Shown piece by piece: positions 36,225-46,748 of a stretch of DNA of 64,000 nt. The stretch is from NCBI RefSeq assembly GCF_902686445.1, contig NW_025920106.1, positions 2,976,001 through 3,040,000 on the forward strand. Direction: 5' to 3'. Source of the stretch: Sciurus carolinensis (lineage: Eukaryota > Chordata > Mammalia > Rodentia > Sciuridae). Both the position numbers and the translations under genes were made by a program. Within the stretch, counting starts at the first letter, position 1, and each line of letters starts with the position of its first letter. A model generated the notes under the pieces. That model was given only the letters and a program-made list of their open reading frames with translations, did no database searches and was not told the DNA's origin.

Positions 36225-36406
36225 ACTGCCAAGTGTATTGATGCATGCCTGCAATCCCAGTGGTTTGGGAAACAGAGACAGAATGATTGCAAATTCAAGA
36301 GCAGCCTCAGCAAGTTATCAAAGCCCTTAAACAATTTAGCATGACCCTGACTCAAAATAATAGCTGTTGTAAAGTGGCCCTGGGTTAAATCTCCAGTACC
36401 AAAAAA
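36225..36406 (+). mobile_element. Dimeric B1-ID SINE
   Basis: TGCCTGCAATCCCAGTGGTT, CAGCCTCAGCAAGTTATCAA, CTGACTCAAAATAATAGC and GGGTTAAATCTCCAGTACCA mark the dimer; the 5' end is diverged. Confidence 0.8.
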
Positions 36407-36675
36407 AAGAAGACAATAAAGAAACAAAAGAGAGAGAAGAGAAATTCTGATTTTTTTCATGAGATAATATAATCAACTTTGTTACTTTTGTTATTTATTT
36501 ATTTTATTGCATAGTAAATACACTTGGTGCTTCAAGTAACTGAGGGTCAATACAGTTTAAGTCTTTATACTATAAGTTGTTCTTGATCCTTCTGAAAATC
36601 CTACCCTTTTTACATGACCAATGAAAATCAGAGGTATAGGAATTACAATATAGTCATTTTTATTAATGATAAAAA

Positions 36676-39600
36676 TTTGAGCACAGAGCACAGAGCACAG
36701 AGCCCAGTCCATGGTACAGAGACAGAGACAAGAGGCCAGACCCAGAGTACAGAAATACAAAACAGAGCCAGAACTCAAAGCTGAGAGACAAAGCCAGAGT
36801 ACAGAGACAGAGCACAGAACCTATACCACATAGCCAGAGCACAGAGCACAAAACCCAGAGCACAGTGCCCAGAATACAGAGCACAGAGCACAAAGCACAG
36901 AGTACAGAACCAGAGCACAGAGACAGAGCATAGACCACAGAGCCAGAGCACAGAGCACAAAGGTAAGAACACAGAGCACAGTGCACAGAGCCCAGACTCA
37001 GAGTACAGAGCACAGAGCACATAGCCAGAGCCCAGAGCCAGGTCACAGAGCACAGAGACAGAGCCCAGAGCCCAGAGTCAGAGCACAGAGCAAAGAGAAC
37101 AGAGCACAGAACCTAGAGTATGGAACACAAAGTCAGAGACCAGAGTGCAGGTTACAGAGGTCAGAGCACAGAATGTAGAGAACAGAAAACAGAGTCAGAG
37201 TTCAGAGCACAGAGCACAGACCAAAAACCCAGAGCACAGAGACAGAGCCCAGAGTACAGAATGCAGAGCCCTGAGTGCAGAGACAGAACAGAGACCAGAA
37301 ACCAGAGCTCATATCCAGAATCCAGAGCAAAAAGCACAGAGCACAGAGCCAGAGTCCAGAGCCAGAACCCAGCACAAAGCACAGAGCCCAGAGCACAGGG
37401 CACAAAGACAAGAGCACAGAGAGCAGAGACTGAACAAAGAGCCAGAGCCCATTATCACAGTGCAGAGCATGGAGCCAGAGCACAAAGCACAGAGCACAGA
37501 GGACACAGCCAGGGAAGAGAAACCAGACCACAGAGCACAGAGCCAAGAGCACAGAGAATAGTGCAAAGACTCAAGACCCAGAGTACAGAGACAGAGCCCA
37601 GAGCCCAGACCCAGAGTACAGAGCCAGAGCACAAAACACAGAGCACAGATGGCACAGGGACCAGAGCACAAAACAGAGAGTCCAGAGCCCAGATCAAGAG
37701 TGCAGAGATATAAAACAGAGCCCAGAGCCCAGAGGTCAGAGACAAAGCCAGAGTACAGAGACAGAGCCCAGAACACAGAGCCAAATCCCAGAGCACAGAG
37801 CACAGAGATCAGAGCACAAAGCACAGTGCCCAGGACCCAGACCAAGAATACAGAGATGCAACACAGAGACAAAGAAGAGAGCACAGAGCCAGAAAACAGA
37901 GCCAGAGCCCGGAGCACAGTGTAGAGCACAGAGCACAGAACACAGAACCCAGAACACAGTGCCCAGAATACAGAGCACAGAGCACAAAGAACAGAGTACA
38001 GAATCAGGTCACAGAGCACAGGGCACAGAGTCAAGAGCACAGGCACAGAGCCAAGAGCACAGAGCACATTGCACAGGTTCCAGACCCAGAGTACACAGAC
38101 AGGGAGCAGAGGCCAGACCCAGAGTAGAGAACACAGAGCCAGATCACACAGCACAGAAAGCCCAGAACAGAGAGCACAGAGGACACAGCCAGAGCACAGA
38201 GACCAGATCAAGAGTACAGAGATACAAAAGAGAACCCAGAGCTCAGAGACAAAGTCAGAGTACAGAGTCAGAGCACAGAGCACATAGCCAGAACCCAGAG
38301 CCAAGAGTACAGAACACAGATCACAGAGTATAGAGCACAGAGACCAGAGCACACAGCACAGAGTCCAGAACCCAGACCAAGAGTACAAAGATACAATATA
38401 GAGCCCAGAGCCCAGAACCCAGAGCTCAGAGACAAAACCAGAGCACAGAGACAGTGCACAGAGCCAGAGCACAGAGCACAGAGCACCAAACCCAGAGCAC
38501 AGAGACTAGAATACAGAACTCAGAGCACTAATCACAGAGTAAAGGGCCAGAAAATAGAGCACAGTGTCAAAGTACAGAGCACAGAGAACAGTGCACAGAG
38601 CCCAGACCCAGAGTACAGAGACACAGACCACAGCCAAGACCCAGAGTACAGAGCACAGAGGACATAGACAGAGCCCAGAGCACACAACACAGAGCATAGA
38701 GCCAGAGCACAAATCCAGAACAGAGAGCACAGAACACAGAGCCAGATCCCATAGCATAGAGAACAGAGCACAAAGCCTAGAGCAGAGATCACAGAGACCA
38801 GAGGACAGATCACAGAGCCCACAGCACAAAACCAGAGACCAGATCCAGAGACCAGAGCACAGAGACCGGAGTACAGAGCCTAGTGCAAAAGGGACAGAAC
38901 ACAGAGCCAGAGTCCAGAGCACAGAGACAGAGATCAGAGTACAGAGCACAGAGAATAGAGCACAGAGCTCACAGCACAGCGACAGAACACAGAGAACAGA
39001 CACAGAGGAGAGACAGAACACAGAGACCAGAACCCAGAGCTTGTAGCCAGAATCCTGAGCAAAAAGTGCAGAGCACAGAGCCAGAGTCCAGAGCCAGACC
39101 CCAAGCACAGAGCACAGAGCCCAGAGCAGAGAGCACAGGGCACAGAGACAAGAGCACAGAGAGCAGAGACTGAGCAGAGAGCCAGATCTCAGAGACAGGA
39201 CCCACACTCAGTGCAGAGCACAGATCCAGCACACAGAGTACAGGGTCAGAGCACAGAGCACAGAGCACAGAGGACACAAGCAGAGCACAGAACCCAGAAC
39301 ACAGAGTAGAGATCACAGAGCCCAGAGCCCAGAGCTCAGAGACAAAGTCAGAGTAAAGAGATACAACACAGAGACAGAGCCCAGAGCACAGTGCACAGAG
39401 TCAGAAAACAGCACCAGAGCCCAGAGCACAGAGTGCAGAGCATAAAGCACAGAGCATAGACCACATAGCCAGAGCACAGACCACAGAACCCAGAACACAG
39501 TGCCCAGAATACAGAGCAGAGAGCACAAAGAACAGAGTACAGGACCAGAGCACAGAGCACAGAATGTAGAGCACAGAACACAGAGGAAGATTCCACAGCA

Positions 39601-42600
39601 CAGAGCACAGAGTCCAGAACACAGAACCAGAGCCCAGAGCCAGAGCCCAGAGCACATAATGTAGAGCACAGAACACAGAGCCCAGGCCACAAATCCAGAG
39701 CACAGAGACAGAACCAAGAGGACAGAGCACACAGAATAGAGCTCAGAGCCAGAGACCAAGAAAAGAGCACAAAGCCCAGAGTACAGGGCAGAGAGACAAG
39801 AGCACAGAGAGCAGAGACCTAGCAGAGAGCCAGAGTCCAGAGCCAGAGCCCAGATTCACAGTGCAGACCAGAGGGCAGAGCACAGAATGCAGAGAACAGA
39901 GCAAAGAGGACATAGTCAGAGCACAGAACACAGAGCATAGAACACAGGGTCAGAGCACAGAGTCAGGGGCACAGAGCACAGTGCACAGAACCCAGACCCA
40001 GAGTACAGAGCACAGAGCATATAGCCAGAGCCCAGGACACACAGCCAGAGCACAGAGCATAGAACCCAGAGCACAGGGGCAGCGAGATAAGAGCACAGAG
40101 AGCCAAGACTGAGCAAGAGCAGGAGCCAGAGCCAGAGCCCAGACTCACAGTGCAGAGCACAGAGGACACAGGCAGAGTACAGAACCCAGAGCAGAGAGTA
40201 CAGGGTCAGAACACAGAGCCCAGAGCCAGAGCACACAGCACAGAGGACACAGGCAGAGCACAGAAACCAGAGCACAGAGTACAGGGTTAGAGCACATAGC
40301 CAGAGCACAGAGCACAGAGGCAGAGCACAGATCTCAGAGCACAGAGCACAGAGGCCACTGCCAGAGCACAGAGACCAGAGCACTAAACACAGAGCCCAGA
40401 GCCCAAACCAAGGATACAGAGATACAACACAGAGCCCAGAGCACAGAGCTCAGACACAAAGCCAGAGTACAGAGACACAGCACAGAGCCCAGACCACATA
40501 GCCAGAACATAGAGCACAGAACCAAAAAACAGAGCCAGAAAACAGAACCAAGGCCCAGAACACAGAATGCAGAGCACAGAGCACAAAGAACAGAGTGTGG
40601 GACCAGATCACAGAATGTAGAGCACAGAACACAGAGACTAGACCACAGAGCCAGAGCACAGAGACAGAGCCCAGAGCAAGAGCCCAGAGCACAGAATGTA
40701 GAGCACAGAGACCAGAGTATAGAGCACAGAGCACAAAGCACAGACCACAGAGCCAGTGTCCAGACCACATAACACAGAGCACAGAGCCTAGACCACAAAA
40801 CCAGAGCACAAAACCAGAGCTCAGAGACAGAGTCCAGAGCACAGAAAGTACAGCACAGCAAAGAGCCAGATTCCAGAGCCAGAGCCCAGAGCACAGAATG
40901 TAGAGCACAGAACACAGAGTCAGAGTCTGGAGCACAGAGCCAGAGCACAGAAAACGAGCCCAGGGTCCAGAACACAGACCTGGAGCAGAGATAGAACACT
41001 GATACCAGAACCCAGAGCTCATAGCCAGAATCCAGAGCAAAAGGCTCAGAGCAAAGAGCAAGAGCTCAGAGCCAGAGCCCCAAAACAGAGCACATAGCCA
41101 GAGCCAAGAGCACAGAACCAGAGCACAGACCATAGAGGCAGAGCTAGGTAACAGAGCACAGAGAAAGAGCCCAGAGCACAGGTCCAAAGTACAGAGCCCA
41201 GAGCCCAGAGCCCAGAGCCAGAGCACATAGCACTGAGAACAGACCACAGAACCTAAAACACAGAGCACAGCTAGAGCACAGAGCAGAGATCACAGAGACC
41301 AGAGCACAGATCACAGAGCCCAGAGCACAGATCCAGAGCCTAGAACAGAAAATGTAAAGCAAGAACACCGAGTCAGAGTGCAGAGCACAGAGCTCAGACC
41401 ACAACCCAGAGCTCAGAGCCAGAATCCAGAGCAAAAAGCACAGAGTGGAAAGCCAAAGTCCAGAGCCAGAGCACACTGTCCATAGCACAGAGCATAGGGC
41501 ACAGAGTCAAGAGCACAGAGAGCAGAAACTGAGCAGAGAGCTGGAGCCCTGAGCCAGAGCCCAGGTTCACATGCAGAGCACAGAGCCAGAGTACAGAGCA
41601 CAGAGAACACAGCCAGAGCACAGAACCCAGATCACAGAGCAGAGGGTCAGAGCACAGAGCCAAGAGCACAGAGCACTGTGCACAGAGTCCAGACACAGAG
41701 TACAGAGAGAGGGACCAGAGCCCAGAACCAGAGTACTGAGCAGAGAACATGTAGCCAGAGTCTAGAGCTCAGACCCAGAGCAGAGATAGAACGCAGAGAC
41801 AAGAACCCAGAGCTTGTAGCCAAAATCCAGAGCAAAAAGCACAGAGCACAAAGCCAGAGTCCAGAGCACGGGATGTGCAAGACAGAGCACAGAGACCAGA
41901 GTACAGAGCCCAGTGCACAGCACAGAACACAGAACCAGAGTCCAGAGCACACAGCCCACAGCACGCAGCACAGAGCCAAAGCCCAGAGTCAGAGCCCAGA
42001 GCACAGACCCAGAGCAGAGACAGAACAAGAGTCCAGAACCCAGAGTCTGTAGCCAGAATCCAGAGCAAAAAGCACATAGTGCAGAGCTAGCATCCAGAAC
42101 CAGAGCCCAAGCACAGAACACATAGCCCAGATCACAGAGCACAGGGCACAGAGCCAAGAGCACAGAGCACATTGCACAGGTTCCAGACCCAGTGTACAGA
42201 GACAGGGACTAGAGCCCAGACCCAGAGTAAAGAGCACAGACCCAGAGCACACAGCAGAAAGCCTAGAGTACAGAGCACAGAGCACAGAGCACAGAGGAAA
42301 CAGCCAGAGCACAAAGACCAGAGCATAGAGACCAGAGCACAAAGCACAGAGCCCAGAGCCCAGATCAAGAGTACAGAGATACAACACAGAGCCCAGAGCT
42401 CAGAGCTCAGAGAAAAAGCTAGGGTACAAAGAGCACAGAGCCAAAGCTCAAAGCACAGTGCACAGCATAAAGCACAGAGCCTAGAAGACCACAGGGCCAG
42501 AGCACAGAGCACAGAACCCACAGCACAGTGCCCAGAATATAGACCGCAGAGCACAAAGCACAGAGTATAGGACCAGAGCACACAGCACAGAGTCAGAGCA

Positions 42601-42978
42601 CAGAGCACAGAGCCGAGAGCAAAGAGCACAGTGCACAGAGCCCAGACCCAGAGTACAGGGCACAGAGTAATGAGCACAGAGCCAGAGCCCAGAGAACAGA
42701 GCACAGGGAACAGTGCACTGAGGCCAGTTTCACAGTACAGAGACAAAGACCAGAGCACAAACCCAGAGTACAGAGCACAAGGCCAGAGCCCAGAGTCCAG
42801 GGCCCAGAGCCATAGCACAGAGCACAGAACAGAGTCCAGAACCCTGATCACAGAGTTAGAACCCAGAGCAAAAAGCACAGAGCACAGAGGCAGAGTCCAG
42901 AGCCAGAGCCCACAGCACAGAGCACATAGCCCAAAGCAGAGCATGGGGCACAGAGACAAGAGCACAGAGAACAAAGCA
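36676..42978. repeat. 6.3-kb T-poor CACAGAG/CAGAGC minisatellite-like array
   Basis: The plus strand is built almost wholly of six- and seven-base words such as CAGAGC, CACAGAG, CCAGAG and CAGAGAC; T is very scarce. The words are arranged irregularly but larger modules recur. A module of about 100 bp containing CCAGAATCCAGAGCAAAAAG starts near 37,285, 39,005, 40,983, 41,395, 41,770, 42,006 and 42,840. A module with TTGCACAGGTTCCAGACCC occurs at about 38,068 and 42,170, and one with GATCAAGAGTACAGAGATAC at about 37,690, 38,206 and 42,363. Because stop codons need T, the plus strand has long open frames, and the minus strand reads as Leu/Cys/Ser/Ala-rich strings; none looks like a gene. The array probably grew by slippage plus duplication of larger blocks. 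Confidence 0.95.
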
Positions 42979-43068
42979 CAAACCTCATGCAGGCCACACC
43001 TCTTCAGCTAGGTCTGGACCGATCAGAGGGCCTCCTTGCACCTCAGGCAGCCCGAATGGTAGCAGCCC

Positions 43069-43091
43069 TTCTCTGCTCTGCTCTGCTCTGC
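43069..43091. repeat. CTCTG pentamer run
   Basis: About four copies of CTCTG lie roughly 90 bp beyond the array end. Their complement is CAGAG, the core word of the array, so this may be an inverted relic of it or an independent simple repeat. Confidence 0.8.
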
Positions 43092-44854
43092 ACAGGGACA
43101 TCTCCTGCCCCATTGGAGACCCCTTTACATTCTCAGTGGGTTGCTCAGTTCTGCAACCCTGGTGTGGCTGGAGATCCTTCCTCTTAGCCACCCCTCTTCC
43201 ACTCTCTACTCTTTCCTCCATCCTGCATGAACCTCAGATGGCACACACCCACAGGTGTTCAGAGAGGTGCATGTGGACACTGGAAACCCCTTTTAGTGGA
43301 GTGGCCGGCACACACACATCAGAGCCTGGGGGACCTGGGATCGAGTCTCTGACAGGCTGCATGCTTACCCGGTGGCATTTTAAAATATTTAAATTTTCTT
43401 TTTTTCATTACTGTGGATTGGACCTAAAGTATTTTAATTTCTTAATCTGACCTCTCGTGTTCTAAAGTTTCATGATGCTGTTTGAATGCCTTTTGGTATA
43501 CAATGAAACAAAATTTTTGCCATGTTTATTCAGGGTGAAATCATTTATAAAGTGAATGTCTTAAATAAGATTCTGCATGTTTGACAGATGAGCACATTTG
43601 ACTCATACAAATAGAACCTTATTGCCATTTTTTGGTATTTCTTGCTTTTAAACTGGTACAAACAAACACTAACTAGTAACTCCTTGTAAATTGGCAGAAT
43701 GTCCACTGCATTCCGTTGCCTGCTCAACCTTCACACAACTAGACCCCAAGCTCTTGGAAGCAAGGCAGACACTTTCCTGTTGTTGGTTGACTTGTGGGGC
43801 AGAACACGCCCATGTCCCGGGCGTTTGCCTGGAACATGAGTCTGAAAACCTCCTCAAGAAAACCCACTTTGCCTGGGCACTTCCGCCCCATGTTGGGTCT
43901 GCTGTGGACACTCACGTCCAGGTCCCCCAGGAGCACACAGTGGGTCTCCAGCTGCCCATGTGCTCACCTGGCCTTGCTGCTAGAGCAGACACTCTTGGAA
44001 AGCTCTGTGCTGCTCATCTGAGTCCAGGAGTGACCCGGTGTCTCAGAAGTAAAGGGCAGTGCCTGGTGTTAGCCCAGTTGGCATTGCTACCCAGCTGGGA
44101 GTCGTCCCTTTGACAGGGAAGTCTTCCCAGGAAGGCAAGGGTGGCTCTCCCCTCATCGCTTCCTTCTTGGTCACTTGGTGGCATCATGTTATTACTCATT
44201 TAGAATGTAAACACTGAAGCCAAGTCCAGAGAGGAAGATTCACCCTTTCTGCTCCTTTGCTCCTTGAATACAGAGTGTGTTGGTCAAACTTCCTGAAATC
44301 CCTGAGGATGTCATTCAGCCATACAAGCGGCAAAACTTGAGAAGACCTCTGTCCAGCTGGGTGAGGCCAGAGAGTACCAGCAGCTGGCAGGTGGGCAGAC
44401 CCCTGCACACTGGCCAAGAATCATGGGTGGTGCCTCTGGCCCTATCCATCTTCCCTGCCTGCTGACCAAGGCCTTTCTTTCTACTTTATGGAGTCTAAGT
44501 TTCATACACTTAAAAGTGGCTAGTGATGCCAGAGCTCCTTGGCATAGTAAATCTCTAGCATGAGATAATCTCAGTTAATGATCAGCATAAAGCAGGGAGA
44601 GGTTGCTTTTTTAAATGTGTCCATAAAGCCTGAGTTTACTCTGATGAAGCTGGAAGGAGAAAATCACATTAACCTTTGTATTGTATTGATAAAATTATAT
44701 ACCTCCCACACACCAAGGGGGCCTGCACCTGGGGCCTTCTCAGGACCCCTAACTGCCCCAGAGGCATCGGATTCAGTCTCAGGCAGCCCAGGCAAAAAAG
44801 CAGTCTTGGTATTTATTGAGAAATGTGACTTTAGACAAGTCTTTGATTTTATTT
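43092..44854. other. GC-richer non-coding DNA, no gene recognised
   Basis: Base composition is visibly richer in G and C than before the array. Open frames such as 43,691-44,113 (plus, 140 codons) overlap others on the opposite strand and show no recognisable domain, so I do not call a gene. Confidence 0.45.
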
Positions 44855-45066
44855 TATTTATTTTTTTTTTGGTACAAGGGATTGAATCTCCAGGGGCACT
44901 CAAACACTAAGCACATCCCCAGCCCCCTTTGTTTTCTATTTTGAGACAGGATTTTGCTAAATTGCTTAGGGCTCCACTAACTGCTGAGGTTTGCCTCCAT
45001 CCTGCAATCCTCCTGCCTCAGCCTCCCAAACAGCTGGGATTACAGGCATGTGCTACCATGCCCAGC
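44855..45066 (-). mobile_element. Dimeric B1-ID SINE
   Basis: Complement of the dimer: GGTACAAGGGATTGAATCTC, CTAAGCACATCCCCAGCCCC, TTTTGAGACAGGATTTTGCT and CAGCTGGGATTACAGGCATG. Confidence 0.92.
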
Positions 45067-46614
45067 TTGGGCAAGTCTTAATCTCTCAAAGTCTCAGATT
45101 TTTATTTATATTTTTCTTTCTAAATGTAGTATATGTAGGTTTGTCTGCATTTTACATGTTTTACAATTTTTATGACTTTTCTTTTTAAAAAAACAAGAAT
45201 TTCTTCACACATTTGTAAAATGCTTGAAAAAGCATTTTTTAAAGCATCTCTTCATATTCTTTTATATAAAGAAAAAAGCAGTGCTGCAGGTGAGAAAGAT
45301 GATCCTAACAGTCCCCAGCTTCCTTATTTGTTTCATGGAACTGGCAAATCAATTGAATAAGAAAAGAAATTTGAAAGTGTGTTGCCAATGTGGTCAGCAC
45401 CGGTGTGATGCACCCACTTTGCACACCACAGGCTGAAAGGCCGTTCCTTGCCCTCCTGAGATTCGTGGACATGGGGGGACATGTGGTAGGATGTGAGGGG
45501 GCATTGCTCTCTTGCCACTTGTCACTGACTCCAGGTGACATCAGCAATGGCCGAGGTGCACAGTTAGGGCACATGGAGAGATGTACAGGAGGTGGCAGCA
45601 CTGTCCCCTGCCACTGGGGACAGCGCCCCAGTCATGCCACTGAGCTGTTGCTAGGAGACGAGGCAGCTGCCCCACTGCTGCCAGCTGGGTCCTCAATTCT
45701 GGATCACAAATTGTGAACAGGGTGTTTGGTCCAAGTCCTCAGTTTCATCTCCAAACTAAGATGAAGAGCATTTGCATATAGTGCATAATAGTCTAATGTA
45801 GAACTTTAGTTTAAAAACTTTAAGAGGTGGATATGCCTGCAGGAAAGAGTGGGAAGGCCAAAATGACGTCAATTGCAGAACCCTCCAGGGTGGCACACCT
45901 GGAACGTGCACCAGGGCAGCCATGTGCTTGCAGTACCTGCACGTGAAGCCTGATTCTCTCCCAGCAATTAGAGGATAGGAACAATAGCGTGCATCCTAGG
46001 TCACATCCCCAGTCATCAAAATTAATTAATGCACAGAACTGATTGTGGTCAAGATCCTCCTCACTGGATTTCCCTGTCTTTTGAGACCGGCTTCCAGCTC
46101 CATCACCTCCGGAATGCCTCTCTGACTGTCTGGGCCTCATACATAACCTTCCTTTTTTTTTCAGTTCTGAGCGTTACAACATGATTCAGCATTCATTCTA
46201 AACTGCCCCTTATTATTCCTTCTCTTTCCAATTAAGATGTAAATTCTTTGGGGAACTGGATTTCATTTTTGCTTCCTTTATTATCCTGCCAGAGCCATGG
46301 GCACTGTTCTGGAAGCAGTGCTAGGCGAATCCTCGGTGAGTGGGTCATTCTCCAGTGGCCGTGAGGTTCCGCCCCACTTTCTCTCACTGTGGGGTGAGGA
46401 CGCAATTACTGCCTCAGGGCAGTGGGTCACATCCCCCAATATTACCTTTTCTCTTTTCCTTTAATCTTCAATAGTGACTCTTGGAGAAGGAAGACTCTGA
46501 TTCTGATACATCTTTCAGGAACCCCAATGTCTTTCCCCCAAGGGCATTTCCTGTCTGGATTATTCCCAGGCAGATTTCTTACAGATGCATCCTGTGGACC
46601 TGCAACGCTGTGTT
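45067..46614. other. Non-coding DNA, no gene recognised
   Basis: Mixed composition; overlapping open frames on both strands (for example 45,390-45,716 plus and 45,305-45,601 minus) lack recognisable domains. No RNA gene or repeat family was identified. Confidence 0.45.
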
Positions 46615-46748
46615 TCCTCCATCATCCCTGAACCCACCTTCTGTGCCCCTCCATCATCCCTTGAAAATAGCTTCCCTGCTCCTCCATCATCCCCTCAACA
46701 CAGTTTACCTGCCTCTCCATCATCCCCCAAACCTATCTTCTACACCCC
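46615..46748. repeat. 33-bp tandem repeat, about four copies
   Basis: CCATCATCCC recurs at about 46,619, 46,651, 46,684 and 46,717, i.e. every 32-33 bp. One plus-strand frame reads it as an 11-residue repeat (PPSSPQHSLPA-like), but there is no other sign of a gene. Confidence 0.85.

Noticed and set aside
36676..42978. CRISPR-like array
   Set aside because: Repeats are not separated by unique spacers of constant size, word length varies, and the context is a rodent nuclear genome.
36663..43011. About forty overlapping open frames on both strands of the tandem array, several above 130 codons
   Set aside because: The plus strand lacks T, so stop codons are rare on it, and the complement lacks most stop triplets too. 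All translate to low-complexity repeats (Gln/Arg/Ser-rich or Leu/Cys-rich). They are composition artefacts.
43691..44113. 140-codon open frame in the GC-rich block
   Set aside because: It overlaps minus-strand frames of similar length, has no recognisable domain, and no splice or start context sets it apart.
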